Assembly (NCBI RefSeq): GCF_013204795.1
Contig: NZ_JABMKW010000020.1
Span: 1,736,001 to 1,800,000, forward strand
Origin: Pedobacter panaciterrae
GTDB lineage: Bacteria; Bacteroidota; Bacteroidia; Sphingobacteriales; Sphingobacteriaceae
DNA: 64,000 nucleotides
Direction: 5' to 3'
Shown: positions 33,658 through 41,880 of the stretch, in pieces
Layout: the number at the start of each line of letters is the position of its first letter
Position numbering within the stretch: position 1 is the stretch's first letter
Program-made: the position numbers and the translations under genes
Notes under the pieces: model-generated
Told to the model about the DNA's origin: nothing
Database searches by the model: none
Seen by the model: only the letters and a program-made list of their open reading frames with translations

Positions 33658-33671
33658 TATACACAAACATA
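33658..33671. promoter_or_regulatory. GntR-like dyad overlapping the esterase -7 box
   Basis: TATGTTTGTGTATA on the minus strand matches the 26100 site in 12 of 14 positions. TATGTTTG (33664-33671) is also a -7 box, the same overlap as at 26005-26024. Confidence 0.45.
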
Positions 33672-33710
33672 TTAAATATTAATATATTTTCATTAAACAA
33701 AAAGCATCTA

Positions 33711-34796
33711 TTAATCTATACCGCCCACTACCCCCATCTGTTCTAGTTTAGCCTCAGTACCAGAAACATAACGGGAATCTGATTTTTTCTCTGAAGAGAA
33801 TTCCATCATTAATGACTCCGCAACATGAACCATATGTTCTGACCCTATAAATATAGCTGTGCGCTGATGCAGTTCTGTTGGTTCTATTTCTAATATCCTG
33901 TTAAAACCATCCGAAGCAACTCCTCCGGCTTGTTCAACGATAAAAGCCATTGGATTACATTCATACAATAACCGCAGTTTTCCATTAGGAGATCTGGCAG
34001 TGGTAGGATAAATATATATGCCTCCCTTTATTAAATTTCGATGAATATCGCCTACCATCGACCCAATATACCTCGATGTATATGGTCTATTGGTGGCCGC
34101 ATCTTCAACCTGAACATATTTTAGATATTTTTTTACTCCTTCCGGAAAATGGACATAGTTCCCTTCATTTAAGGAATAAATATTTCCATTTGGGGGTATC
34201 TTCATATTTGGATGAGATAAGCAAAACTCTCCGATGGAAGGATCTAAGGTAAAGCCGTTTACCCCTTTACCTGTGGTATACACCAACATGGTTGAGGATC
34301 CATAAATCACATAACCTGCTGCCACCTGCTCCGTTCCTTTTTGCAAAACATCCTGCAAAGTAGCCTCTCCGTTTGTTGATTTTCTTCTGTAAATCGAGAA
34401 AATAGTTCCTACGGCAACATTACAATCAATATTAGAAGAACCATCGAGCGGGTCAATGCACACTATGTATTTGGCATTTTTAGATACTGGTGAATCGATT
34501 TTCACAAACTCATCCTCCTCTTCTGTTGCAACAATACAACATTCACCACCACTGGTCAGTGCACTTATAAATTGCGTATTGGCATACACATCAAGCTTCT
34601 GTTGCCCCTCACCCTGAATATTCATGGTTCCGGCAGCTCCCAGTATATCAACCAGACCTGCTTTATTCACCTCCCGGTTAACTATTTTGGAGGCAATACC
34701 AATATCCCGAAGCAATCTTGAAAGCTCTCCTTTTGCATAAGGGAAATCGGCCTGTTTTTCTATTATAAATTGACCCAGTGTTTTTATACCTGACAT
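33711..34796 (-). CDS. fbp: Class I fructose-1,6-bisphosphatase
   Basis: 361 residues, cytoplasmic gluconeogenic enzyme that converts fructose-1,6-bisphosphate to fructose-6-phosphate. Metal site IVCIDPLDGSSNID (Asp115, Asp118) and ATEEEDE; substrate residues in RYIGSMVGDIHRNLIKGGIYIYP and GKLRLLYECNPMAFIVEQAGG. Length somewhat above the E. coli enzyme, as usual in Bacteroidetes. Separated by 21 bases from the downstream-oriented YfcE-like gene on the same strand, so possibly cotranscribed. Confidence 0.95.
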   Translation of the reverse strand: MSGIKTLGQFIIEKQADFPYAKGELSRLLRDIGIASKIVNREVNKAGLVDILGAAGTMNIQGEGQQKLDVYANTQFISALTSGGECCIVATEEEDEFVKIDSPVSKNAKYIVCIDPLDGSSNIDCNVAVGTIFSIYRRKSTNGEATLQDVLQKGTEQVAAGYVIYGSSTMLVYTTGKGVNGFTLDPSIGEFCLSHPNMKIPPNGNIYSLNEGNYVHFPEGVKKYLKYVQVEDAATNRPYTSRYIGSMVGDIHRNLIKGGIYIYPTTARSPNGKLRLLYECNPMAFIVEQAGGVASDGFNRILEIEPTELHQRTAIFIGSEHMVHVAESLMMEFSSEKKSDSRYVSGTEAKLEQMGVVGGID

Positions 34797-34817
34797 ATAC
34801 TTAGTGTATTTAATACG

Positions 34818-35309
34818 TTATCTAACGCCTATTTCTATGACCTCTAAGTTATGTATTTTTTCTTCTGAAACAGAAAATCTAATTAAAGTTTTAACCTTAT
34901 GCCAACCCGAATTTCCTGCTGCACCGGGATTTATATGTAAACAATCGATTTTCTTGTCGTACATCACCTTTAAAATATGTGAATGCCCGGTAATAAATAA
35001 TTTCGGAGGCTTAGTGTACATTTCACCCTTTACCTGCGGAGCATATTTCCCCGGATAACCCCCAATATGTGTTATCCATACATCAAGGTTTTCGCAATTA
35101 AAACGCAAGTGTTCAGGGTAAAGGCTTCTAATCTCTTTACCATCAATATTTCCGTAAACGCCACGAAGTGGTTTAAAGGCGGCAAGCTCTTCGGCTACAT
35201 TGGGTCCAAAATCTCCCGCATGCCATATTTCATCGCAATCGGCAAAGTGTTTAAAAACCGCTGGATCCAAAAATCCATGTGTATCAGAAATCAGGCCTAT
35301 CTTAGTCAA
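34818..35309 (-). CDS. YfcE/MJ0936-type metallophosphodiesterase
   Basis: 163 residues without signal peptide. Small calcineurin-like fold: GLISDTHG (Asp9, His11), WHAGDFG, GVYGNIDG, ITHIGGYPGKY and ITGHSHI. This family hydrolyses phosphodiesters in vitro; the cellular substrate is unknown. Unlike the three exported phosphoesterases at 16-20 kb it is cytoplasmic and conserved. 21 bases upstream of fbp. Confidence 0.88.
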   Translation of the reverse strand: MTKIGLISDTHGFLDPAVFKHFADCDEIWHAGDFGPNVAEELAAFKPLRGVYGNIDGKEIRSLYPEHLRFNCENLDVWITHIGGYPGKYAPQVKGEMYTKPPKLFITGHSHILKVMYDKKIDCLHINPGAAGNSGWHKVKTLIRFSVSEEKIHNLEVIEIGVR

Positions 35310-35364
35310 AGTATATGTTCTTAATATGTATCAAACAAAGCTATGTATAATGACATTTATACAA

Positions 35365-36069
35365 CTAAAAAGCCAGCAAGAAATCTTTAAGTAATCTCTT
35401 ATAGGCTTCGGTATATATTTTTTCAGATTCGTAAATGAAGAAATTACTAATCTTTGGCGCAACCACTTTCCGCTGGAGGCAAATGATATGGCGAAAAACA
35501 GGTTTACTTTCATCAGAACAAACATTTATTCTTTCACCCAGCGCCAGATTAAATGCTGCTGCCCCCGCAACCACAAACTCTGCTTGCTTAACCGGGAGTA
35601 TTAACCAAATACATCCATCATCAGTTAATAGTTCTGAAGTTTTCATTAACAGCAACTCAAAAAAATCCTGATCAGCGTGCCTTGCAATCCCTTTTCTTTG
35701 TTCCGGATTTTTAAGGTCGTTAACAAAATAAGGAGGATTGGAAACAATTAAGTCATATTTAACATCTGTATTATACGATGCTATAGCACAATGGTGGGCT
35801 TTAACTCTTGCAGAAAAATTAGAATTGTTAAAATTAGCTGAAGCCGCTAATGCTGCCGATTCGTCTATCTCTACAGCATCAACTAGTGCCTCTGGAAAAC
35901 GCTGCGCCAGCATTAAAGCAATAACGCCCGTACCGGTTCCAATATCGAGTATTTGTTTAGTGTCATTTTTTTGAACAATAGCGCCTAGTAACACTCCATC
36001 AGTATTAATTTTCATGGCACAACCCGACTGGTTTACCTCAAACTGCTTAAATTTAAAAATACTTCCCAT
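35365..36069 (-). CDS. trmN6: tRNA1(Val) A37 N6-methyltransferase-like protein
   Basis: 234 residues. SAM-binding ILDIGTGTGVIALMLAQ (42-48 DIGTGTG) and the N6-adenine methyltransferase motif NPPY (111-114), with the family start FKFKQFEVNQSGCAMKINTDGVLLGA. TrmN6 (YfiC) methylates A37 of tRNA-Val in E. coli; the target in this organism is assumed. Divergent from purL, 78 bases apart. Confidence 0.88.
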   Translation of the reverse strand: MGSIFKFKQFEVNQSGCAMKINTDGVLLGAIVQKNDTKQILDIGTGTGVIALMLAQRFPEALVDAVEIDESAALAASANFNNSNFSARVKAHHCAIASYNTDVKYDLIVSNPPYFVNDLKNPEQRKGIARHADQDFFELLLMKTSELLTDDGCIWLILPVKQAEFVVAGAAAFNLALGERINVCSDESKPVFRHIICLQRKVVAPKISNFFIYESEKIYTEAYKRLLKDFLLAF

Positions 36070-36122
36070 ACGCTTCTGCGAATATATTACATTCTAACCT
36101 CGCGGTTTTAAAATTTTAACGC

Positions 36123-36130
36123 TAAATTTG
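36123..36130 (+). promoter_or_regulatory. purL -7 box
   Basis: TAAATTTG followed by C, an exact TAnnTTTGY, 17 bases before the ATG. No good -33 TTTG at the usual distance. No purine riboswitch-like structure is possible in the short leader. Confidence 0.5.
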
Positions 36131-36147
36131 CGGCTCAAAACACTACA

Positions 36148-39100
36148 ATGATTTATTTCTTCTCCAATCAATCCAATACAGTTTTCGCTTTACAAACCGC
36201 GCAAAACTTATCCGATACTGATATTACAAAACTAGAATGGCTGTTTGGCGGTGCAAAATTAAAGCAAGAAACCGTATTAACAGACTTTTTTGTCGGACCT
36301 CGAGCAGCAATGATAACTCCATGGAGTACAAATGCGGTAGAGATTACACAAAATATGGCCATCGAAGGAATCATCAGGATTGAAGAATTTCATAAAGTAG
36401 AAGAAGGTTTTTCTGACTTCGATCCAATGTTATCTCAAAAATATAAGGAACTTAATCAGGACATATATACTATTAATATACAACCGGAACCTATTATTGA
36501 GGTTAGCGATATTGCTGCCTATAATAAACAGGAAGGTTTATCACTAAGTGATGAAGAAGTAGAGTACTTAAATGGTCTTTCTCAAAGACTTGGAAGAGCA
36601 CTTACTGACTCAGAAGTATTCGGTTTTTCTCAGGTAAACTCAGAACACTGTCGTCACAAAATCTTTAACGGTAAATTCGTTATTGACGGTGTGGAACAAC
36701 CTACATCTCTTTTCAAGCTGATCCGTAAAACATCAGAAGAAAACCCCAATGATATTGTTTCTGCCTATAAAGACAATGTTGCCTTTATTAAAGGTCCGGT
36801 AGTTCAGCAGTTTGCACCTAAACGTGCTGATGAGCCCGACTATTATGCAATCAGCGATTTTGAATCCGTAATTTCCGTAAAAGCAGAAACACATAACTTC
36901 CCAACAACTGTAGAACCATTTAATGGTGCTGCAACCGGATCAGGTGGCGAAATTAGAGACAGACTTGCAGGTGGACAAGGCTCACTACCTTTGGCTGGTA
37001 CTGCAGTTTATATGACAGCCTTATCAAGATTGGAAGAAAATCGCCCTTGGGAAAAAGGTGTTGAAGAAAGAAAATGGCTATACCAAACTCCAATGGATAT
37101 CCTAATCAAAGCTTCTAATGGAGCAACTGATTTTGGAAATAAATTTGGCCAACCGCTAATCACCGGTTCGGTTCTTACATTCGAACATGAAGAAGGCGGA
37201 CGCAAACTTGGTTTCGATAAAGTAATCATGCTTGCTGGTGGTGTTGGTTATGGTAAGGCCAGCCAGGCTAAAAAACAAAAACCTTCTGAAGGTGATAAAA
37301 TTGTTGTCCTGGGTGGAGAAAATTATAGAATTGGTATGGGTGGTGCTGCAGTATCATCTGCAGATACCGGCGCCCTTGGGAGTGGAATTGAATTAAATGC
37401 CATTCAGAGATCTAATCCTGAAATGCAAAAAAGAGCAGCTAATGCTGTACGTGGCATGGTAGAGAGCGATCATAACAGCATCGTATCGATACATGATCAT
37501 GGTGCCGGTGGTCACTTAAACTGCCTTTCTGAACTGGTTGAAGAAACCGGTGGAAAAATAGACCTTGATAAATTACCTGTCGGTGATCCTACCCTTTCAG
37601 CTAAAGAGATTATTGGTAACGAATCTCAGGAGCGTATGGGTCTGGTAATCGGACAAGAACATATAGAAACACTTCAAAAAATTGCAGATCGTGAGCGCTC
37701 TCCAATGTATACTGTAGGTACAGTTACAGGCGATCACCGCTTTACATTTGAATCTGCAACTACCGGCGTTAAACCTATGGATCTTGAACTGAAAGACATG
37801 TTCGGCAGTTCTCCAAAGGTAATCATGGAAGACAAAACCATTGATAGAAAATACGAGCCGGTTACTTATGATAAAGCCCAGTTAAATGTTTATCTGGAAC
37901 AAGTATTACAACTTGAAGCTGTTGCCTCTAAAGACTGGTTAACCAATAAGGTTGACCGTTGTGTGGGTGGCCGCGTTGCCAAACAACAATGTGCCGGACC
38001 ACTACAATTGCCACTTAACAACTGTGGTGTTATGGCGTTAGATTTTCAGGGAAAAGAAGGCATCGCAACTTCAGTAGGTCACGCTCCCCTATCTGCATTA
38101 ATTGATCCGGCAGCCGGAAGTCGTATTGCTATTGCCGAATCTCTTTCTAATATTCTGTGGGCACCATTAAAAGATGGACTAAAAAGCGTTTCCCTTTCAG
38201 CCAACTGGATGTGGGCATGTAAAAACGAAGGTGAAGATGCCAGATTATACGAAGCTGTAAAAGCTTGTTCTGATTTTGCAATCAGCTTAGGAATCAATAT
38301 CCCAACAGGTAAAGATTCCTTGTCGATGAAACAAAAATATAAGGGCGATGAGGTGATTGCACCGGGTACTGTGATTATTTCAGCTGCAGGAAATTGCAAC
38401 GACATCACTAAAGTTGTTGAGCCCGTTTTACAAAAAGATGGCGGTTCAATTTACTACATCAACCTATCTAACGATACTTATAAACTTGGTGGTTCTTCCT
38501 TTGCACAAATCTTAAACAGAATTGGTAATGAAACACCTGATGTTAAAAATGCAGATCAACTTAAAAATGCTTTTAACACACTTCAGGAATTAATAAAAGC
38601 TGACAAAATACAAGCAGGACACGATATAGGTAGCGGTGGTTTAATAACTACTTTACTGGAACTTTGCTTTGCCGATCGTGATCTTGGTGCATCATTAGAT
38701 TTTTCTTCTTTAGGTGAGCAAGACATTATAAAATTACTTTTTGCTGAAAACATCGGCATCGTATTCCAGGCAACTAGCGATGTTGAGGCTACCCTTTCTG
38801 CAAATGATGTTGCTTATCACAAAATTGGTGAGGTTACTTCAACCGCAAGCTTACAAGTAAAAAACAATTCAGATACCTTATCTTTTGACATTGATCACTT
38901 ACGTGATGTATGGTTCAAAACTTCTTATCTGTTAGATAAAAAACAAAGTGGACCAGTAAAAGCAAAAGAACGCTTTGACAACTACAAAAACCACATACTT
39001 AAATACAACTTCCCTACTCAGTTTGACGGAAAGAAACCGGTTATTGATGCTTCAAAACCAAGACCAAAGGCAGCTGTTATTCGTGAAAAAGGAAGTAACT

Positions 39101-39813
39101 CTGAACGTGAACTTGCTAACGCCATGTACCTTGCAGGTTTTGACGTAAAAGATGTTCACATGACTGATCTTATTGCAGGCAGAGAGACTTTAGAAGACAT
39201 ACAGTTCATTGGTGCGGTTGGTGGTTTCTCTAACTCCGATGTTTTAGGATCAGCCAAAGGATGGGCAGGAGCTTTTATGTACAACGAAAAGGCTAAAGTT
39301 GCACTTGAAAACTTTTTTAGCAGACCAGATACATTATCTGTAGGAATCTGTAATGGTTGTCAGCTTTTTGTTGAGCTGGGCTTAATCAATAAAGACCATG
39401 CAGAAAAACCAAAAATGCTGCATAACGAAAGTGGTAAACACGAAAGTATATTCACCTCATTAACCCTACAAGAAAACAATTCAGTTATGCTTTCTACATT
39501 GGCAGGAACTACATTGGGTGTATGGGTTTCACATGGTGAAGGCAGGTTCCAATTACCTTACTCAGAAGATAAATATCAAATCATAGCAAAGTATGCTTAT
39601 GAAACTTATCCTGCAAGCCCGAACGGTTCAGATTATAACACAGCAATGATGTGTGATGAGTCTGGTCGTCACCTGGTAATGATGCCACACATTGAGCGTT
39701 CATTATTCCAATGGCATTGGGCAAATTATCCGAAAGAACGTAAAGATGAAGTTACACCTTGGATGGAAGCCTTTGTAAACGCCCGTAAATGGGTTGAAAC
39801 GCATAAAGGATAA
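36148..39813 (+). CDS. purL: Phosphoribosylformylglycinamidine synthase (single-chain form)
   Basis: 1221 residues, the large form joining synthetase and glutaminase. It makes FGAM from FGAR, glutamine and ATP in purine synthesis. SQVNSEHCRHKIFNG, VKAETHNFPTTVEPFNGAATGSGGEIRD and HDHGAGGHLNCLSELVEE mark the synthetase halves; ICNGCQLFVELGL holds the glutaminase Cys and MMPHIERSLFQWHWANYP the His/Glu. Monocistronic. The other purine gene in the window, purM, is 14 kb away. Confidence 0.96.
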   Translation: MIYFFSNQSNTVFALQTAQNLSDTDITKLEWLFGGAKLKQETVLTDFFVGPRAAMITPWSTNAVEITQNMAIEGIIRIEEFHKVEEGFSDFDPMLSQKYKELNQDIYTINIQPEPIIEVSDIAAYNKQEGLSLSDEEVEYLNGLSQRLGRALTDSEVFGFSQVNSEHCRHKIFNGKFVIDGVEQPTSLFKLIRKTSEENPNDIVSAYKDNVAFIKGPVVQQFAPKRADEPDYYAISDFESVISVKAETHNFPTTVEPFNGAATGSGGEIRDRLAGGQGSLPLAGTAVYMTALSRLEENRPWEKGVEERKWLYQTPMDILIKASNGATDFGNKFGQPLITGSVLTFEHEEGGRKLGFDKVIMLAGGVGYGKASQAKKQKPSEGDKIVVLGGENYRIGMGGAAVSSADTGALGSGIELNAIQRSNPEMQKRAANAVRGMVESDHNSIVSIHDHGAGGHLNCLSELVEETGGKIDLDKLPVGDPTLSAKEIIGNESQERMGLVIGQEHIETLQKIADRERSPMYTVGTVTGDHRFTFESATTGVKPMDLELKDMFGSSPKVIMEDKTIDRKYEPVTYDKAQLNVYLEQVLQLEAVASKDWLTNKVDRCVGGRVAKQQCAGPLQLPLNNCGVMALDFQGKEGIATSVGHAPLSALIDPAAGSRIAIAESLSNILWAPLKDGLKSVSLSANWMWACKNEGEDARLYEAVKACSDFAISLGINIPTGKDSLSMKQKYKGDEVIAPGTVIISAAGNCNDITKVVEPVLQKDGGSIYYINLSNDTYKLGGSSFAQILNRIGNETPDVKNADQLKNAFNTLQELIKADKIQAGHDIGSGGLITTLLELCFADRDLGASLDFSSLGEQDIIKLLFAENIGIVFQATSDVEATLSANDVAYHKIGEVTSTASLQVKNNSDTLSFDIDHLRDVWFKTSYLLDKKQSGPVKAKERFDNYKNHILKYNFPTQFDGKKPVIDASKPRPKAAVIREKGSNSERELANAMYLAGFDVKDVHMTDLIAGRETLEDIQFIGAVGGFSNSDVLGSAKGWAGAFMYNEKAKVALENFFSRPDTLSVGICNGCQLFVELGLINKDHAEKPKMLHNESGKHESIFTSLTLQENNSVMLSTLAGTTLGVWVSHGEGRFQLPYSEDKYQIIAKYAYETYPASPNGSDYNTAMMCDESGRHLVMMPHIERSLFQWHWANYPKERKDEVTPWMEAFVNARKWVETHKG

Positions 39814-39852
39814 GAGCTCAGCCTCTTCCATTATTGCATTTGTCTAAAAATT

Positions 39853-39915
39853 AATTAGATTTGGTTACAACAGATGTGTAGCAATAGCTCCCATCCTTCT
39901 TAACCAAATCTAATT
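39853..39915. repeat. 15-bp perfect inverted repeat upstream of the ECF sigma gene
   Basis: AATTAGATTTGGTTA (39853-39867) and TAACCAAATCTAATT (39901-39915) are exact reverse complements with a 33-base interval, ending 16 bases before the sigma factor ATG. Either a long RNA hairpin occluding the start or paired operator half-sites. No T-run, so not an ordinary purL terminator. Confidence 0.65.
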
Positions 39916-39931
39916 CAATGTTTAGATAACT

Positions 39932-40522
39932 ATGTTATCCTACCAATCTTATACTGATAATGAATTGGTTCTTTTGTTCAAAAAGGATGACCATGCTGCC
40001 TTCACAGAAATATATATTCGTTATTCCTCTGCTTTATATAATAGTGCATACAAAATACTGCAAGACAGAGATGAAGTTAAAGATTTAGTTCAGGAAGTAT
40101 TTACCACACTCTGGAACAGGAGATCGGATTTCACTTTAAATACAAATCTTGCCGGATACTTGTATGTTGCAGTTCGTAACAAGGCACTAAAGACTATCTC
40201 CCACCAACAAGTTAAATCAAAATATTCAACGCTCTTACAACAGAACGCTACAACTGAAGCACAGATAGTTACAGACTATGCAATTAGAGAAAAACAACTT
40301 GTAGAAATCATTGATAGCCATATCAATGAGCTTCCTGCCAAAATGCGACAGATACTGAATATGAGCCGAAAATCTTACCTCACTCATAAAGAGATAGCCA
40401 ATGAGCTAGACCTATCGGAGAGTACAGTAAAAAAACAGGTAAACAATGCTCTGAAAATTTTAAGACTTAAACTAGAGGCCTTTCTTGTGCTGTTTACATT
40501 GCTAATATTAATGCTTCTTTAA
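39932..40522 (+). CDS. ECF RNA polymerase sigma factor (FecI-like, SusC-linked)
   Basis: 196 residues. Region 2 (FTEIYIRYSSALYNSAYKIL, VKDLVQEVFTTLWNRR) and region 4 (LPAKMRQILNMSRKSYLTHKEIANELDLSESTVKKQVNNALKIL). It directs transcription of the downstream SusCD genes after a signal from the outer membrane transducer. The last 15 residues are strongly hydrophobic (LVLFTLLILMLL), a tail often seen in this group. Followed by FecR (91 bases), then SusC and SusD. Confidence 0.92.
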   Translation: MLSYQSYTDNELVLLFKKDDHAAFTEIYIRYSSALYNSAYKILQDRDEVKDLVQEVFTTLWNRRSDFTLNTNLAGYLYVAVRNKALKTISHQQVKSKYSTLLQQNATTEAQIVTDYAIREKQLVEIIDSHINELPAKMRQILNMSRKSYLTHKEIANELDLSESTVKKQVNNALKILRLKLEAFLVLFTLLILMLL

Positions 40523-40613
40523 GCCTTCCCAAATAAATTTTCATTTTTTTCTACGCCCTGAACATTTCTTAAAGGTCTTTAGATTAATAAGGACAATTAT
40601 ACGATCCGTCAGC

Positions 40614-41768
40614 ATGGAAAAAAAGAAAATAGAAGAGCTACTAAATAGATATCAGACAGGGGAATGCACTGAAGAAGAAATAGCCTGGATAGAATCTGTT
40701 TACAATAAAATTCAAAAAGAAACTAAAGTTGAACTGACAGAAGATATCATAAAAAAAGACCTTTATGATGTTTACCAAGCCTTACCACAGTCACATAAAA
40801 CAAGAACTATATACCTATGGCAGCGGATTGCAGCCTCTGTGATCCTTGTATTATCAGCATCTGCTGCTATGTATTTCTATTTCAAAAAGCCTGCCCCTGC
40901 TAATTATGTAGTACAGGCTCCAGCAAAAACCGATCAAAAGAATTTCGCGCCAGGTATCAATAAAACCTTCCTGACGTTAACAGATGGTTCTAAAATATAT
41001 CTGGAAACTGCGCCAATTGGAAAAATAACCGATCAGGGAGGCGTGAGAATTACCAAAATCAAAGAGGGAGTAATTTCGTACGCTCAAATTTCTAATCAAG
41101 TCAACCTGGTAAATCCCAAAAACACAAATATCATAACAACTTCAAAAGGCGGACAATATCAAATTATCCTTCCTGATGGTTCGCATGTTTGGTTAAATGC
41201 ACTTTCATCCTTAAAATTCCCAATCTCCTTTAACGGAAAAAAAAGAGAAGTAGAACTAAAAGGAGAAGGATATTTTGAGGTTGCAAAAAATAAAATCCAC
41301 CCATTTAATGTATTAACCCAAGATCAGGAAGTAGAGGTACTCGGAACTCATTTCAATATCAATAGTTATGAAGACGAACCCACAACTGAAACAACACTAT
41401 TAGAAGGAAGCGTAAGGATCCTACAGCTTAAAAGCAACAAATCAGCACTACTTAAACCAGGTCAACAGTCTCACCTAAAAGGCAACGGCGCTATACAAGT
41501 TAATAGTGTTAAAACTGAAAACGTTATTGCCTGGAAAAACGGATTATTTCAATTTCAAAATTCCGATATCAGGAATGTGGTTCGCCAACTGGCACGTTGG
41601 TACGATGTTGATTTCGAGTTTAAAGGCCCAATACCAGTTATCAAACTTTGGGGTGAAATCCATAGAAACACAGATGTATTAAACGCCTTAGAAATCTTAA
41701 GTTACTTCGATCTGAAGTATACCATTGTAAACGCGCAAAACAGAAAAAAAATAATTATAACCAAATAG
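40614..41768 (+). CDS. FecR family anti-sigma factor
   Basis: 384 residues. Cytoplasmic N-terminus (~1-65), membrane segment IAASVILVLSASAAMYFYF (~70-88), periplasmic FecR domain (TSKGGQYQIILPDGSHVWLNALSSLKFP, VELKGEGYFEVAKN, HPFNVLTQDQEVEVLGTHFNINSY) and a C-terminal DUF4974 domain (QFQNSDIRNVVRQLARWYDVDFEF) like the STN fold. It holds the sigma factor inactive until SusC signals through its own STN domain. Confidence 0.92.
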   Translation: MEKKKIEELLNRYQTGECTEEEIAWIESVYNKIQKETKVELTEDIIKKDLYDVYQALPQSHKTRTIYLWQRIAASVILVLSASAAMYFYFKKPAPANYVVQAPAKTDQKNFAPGINKTFLTLTDGSKIYLETAPIGKITDQGGVRITKIKEGVISYAQISNQVNLVNPKNTNIITTSKGGQYQIILPDGSHVWLNALSSLKFPISFNGKKREVELKGEGYFEVAKNKIHPFNVLTQDQEVEVLGTHFNINSYEDEPTTETTLLEGSVRILQLKSNKSALLKPGQQSHLKGNGAIQVNSVKTENVIAWKNGLFQFQNSDIRNVVRQLARWYDVDFEFKGPIPVIKLWGEIHRNTDVLNALEILSYFDLKYTIVNAQNRKKIIITK

Positions 41769-41788
41769 AAATCTTAAATAACCAATGA

Positions 41789-41840
41789 AAAGGTTTAACA
41801 TATAAAAACCTTTAATTATCCCTTTTCCGAAAATCGGAAC
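41789..41840 (+). promoter_or_regulatory. Two hairpins in the SusC leader
   Basis: AAAGGTTT/AAACCTTT (41789-41796/41806-41813) and TTCCGA/TCGGAA (near 41826-41840), the latter followed at a distance by a T6 run. Possible attenuation between fecR and susC; no -7 box recognised. Confidence 0.35.
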
Positions 41841-41880
41841 CGCAGTTTTTTACTACTAACCAAGTATTAACTTAATCCAA

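Noticed and set aside
36070..36147. Purine riboswitch before purL
   Set aside because: The -7 box leaves a leader of about 12 bases, too short for an aptamer.
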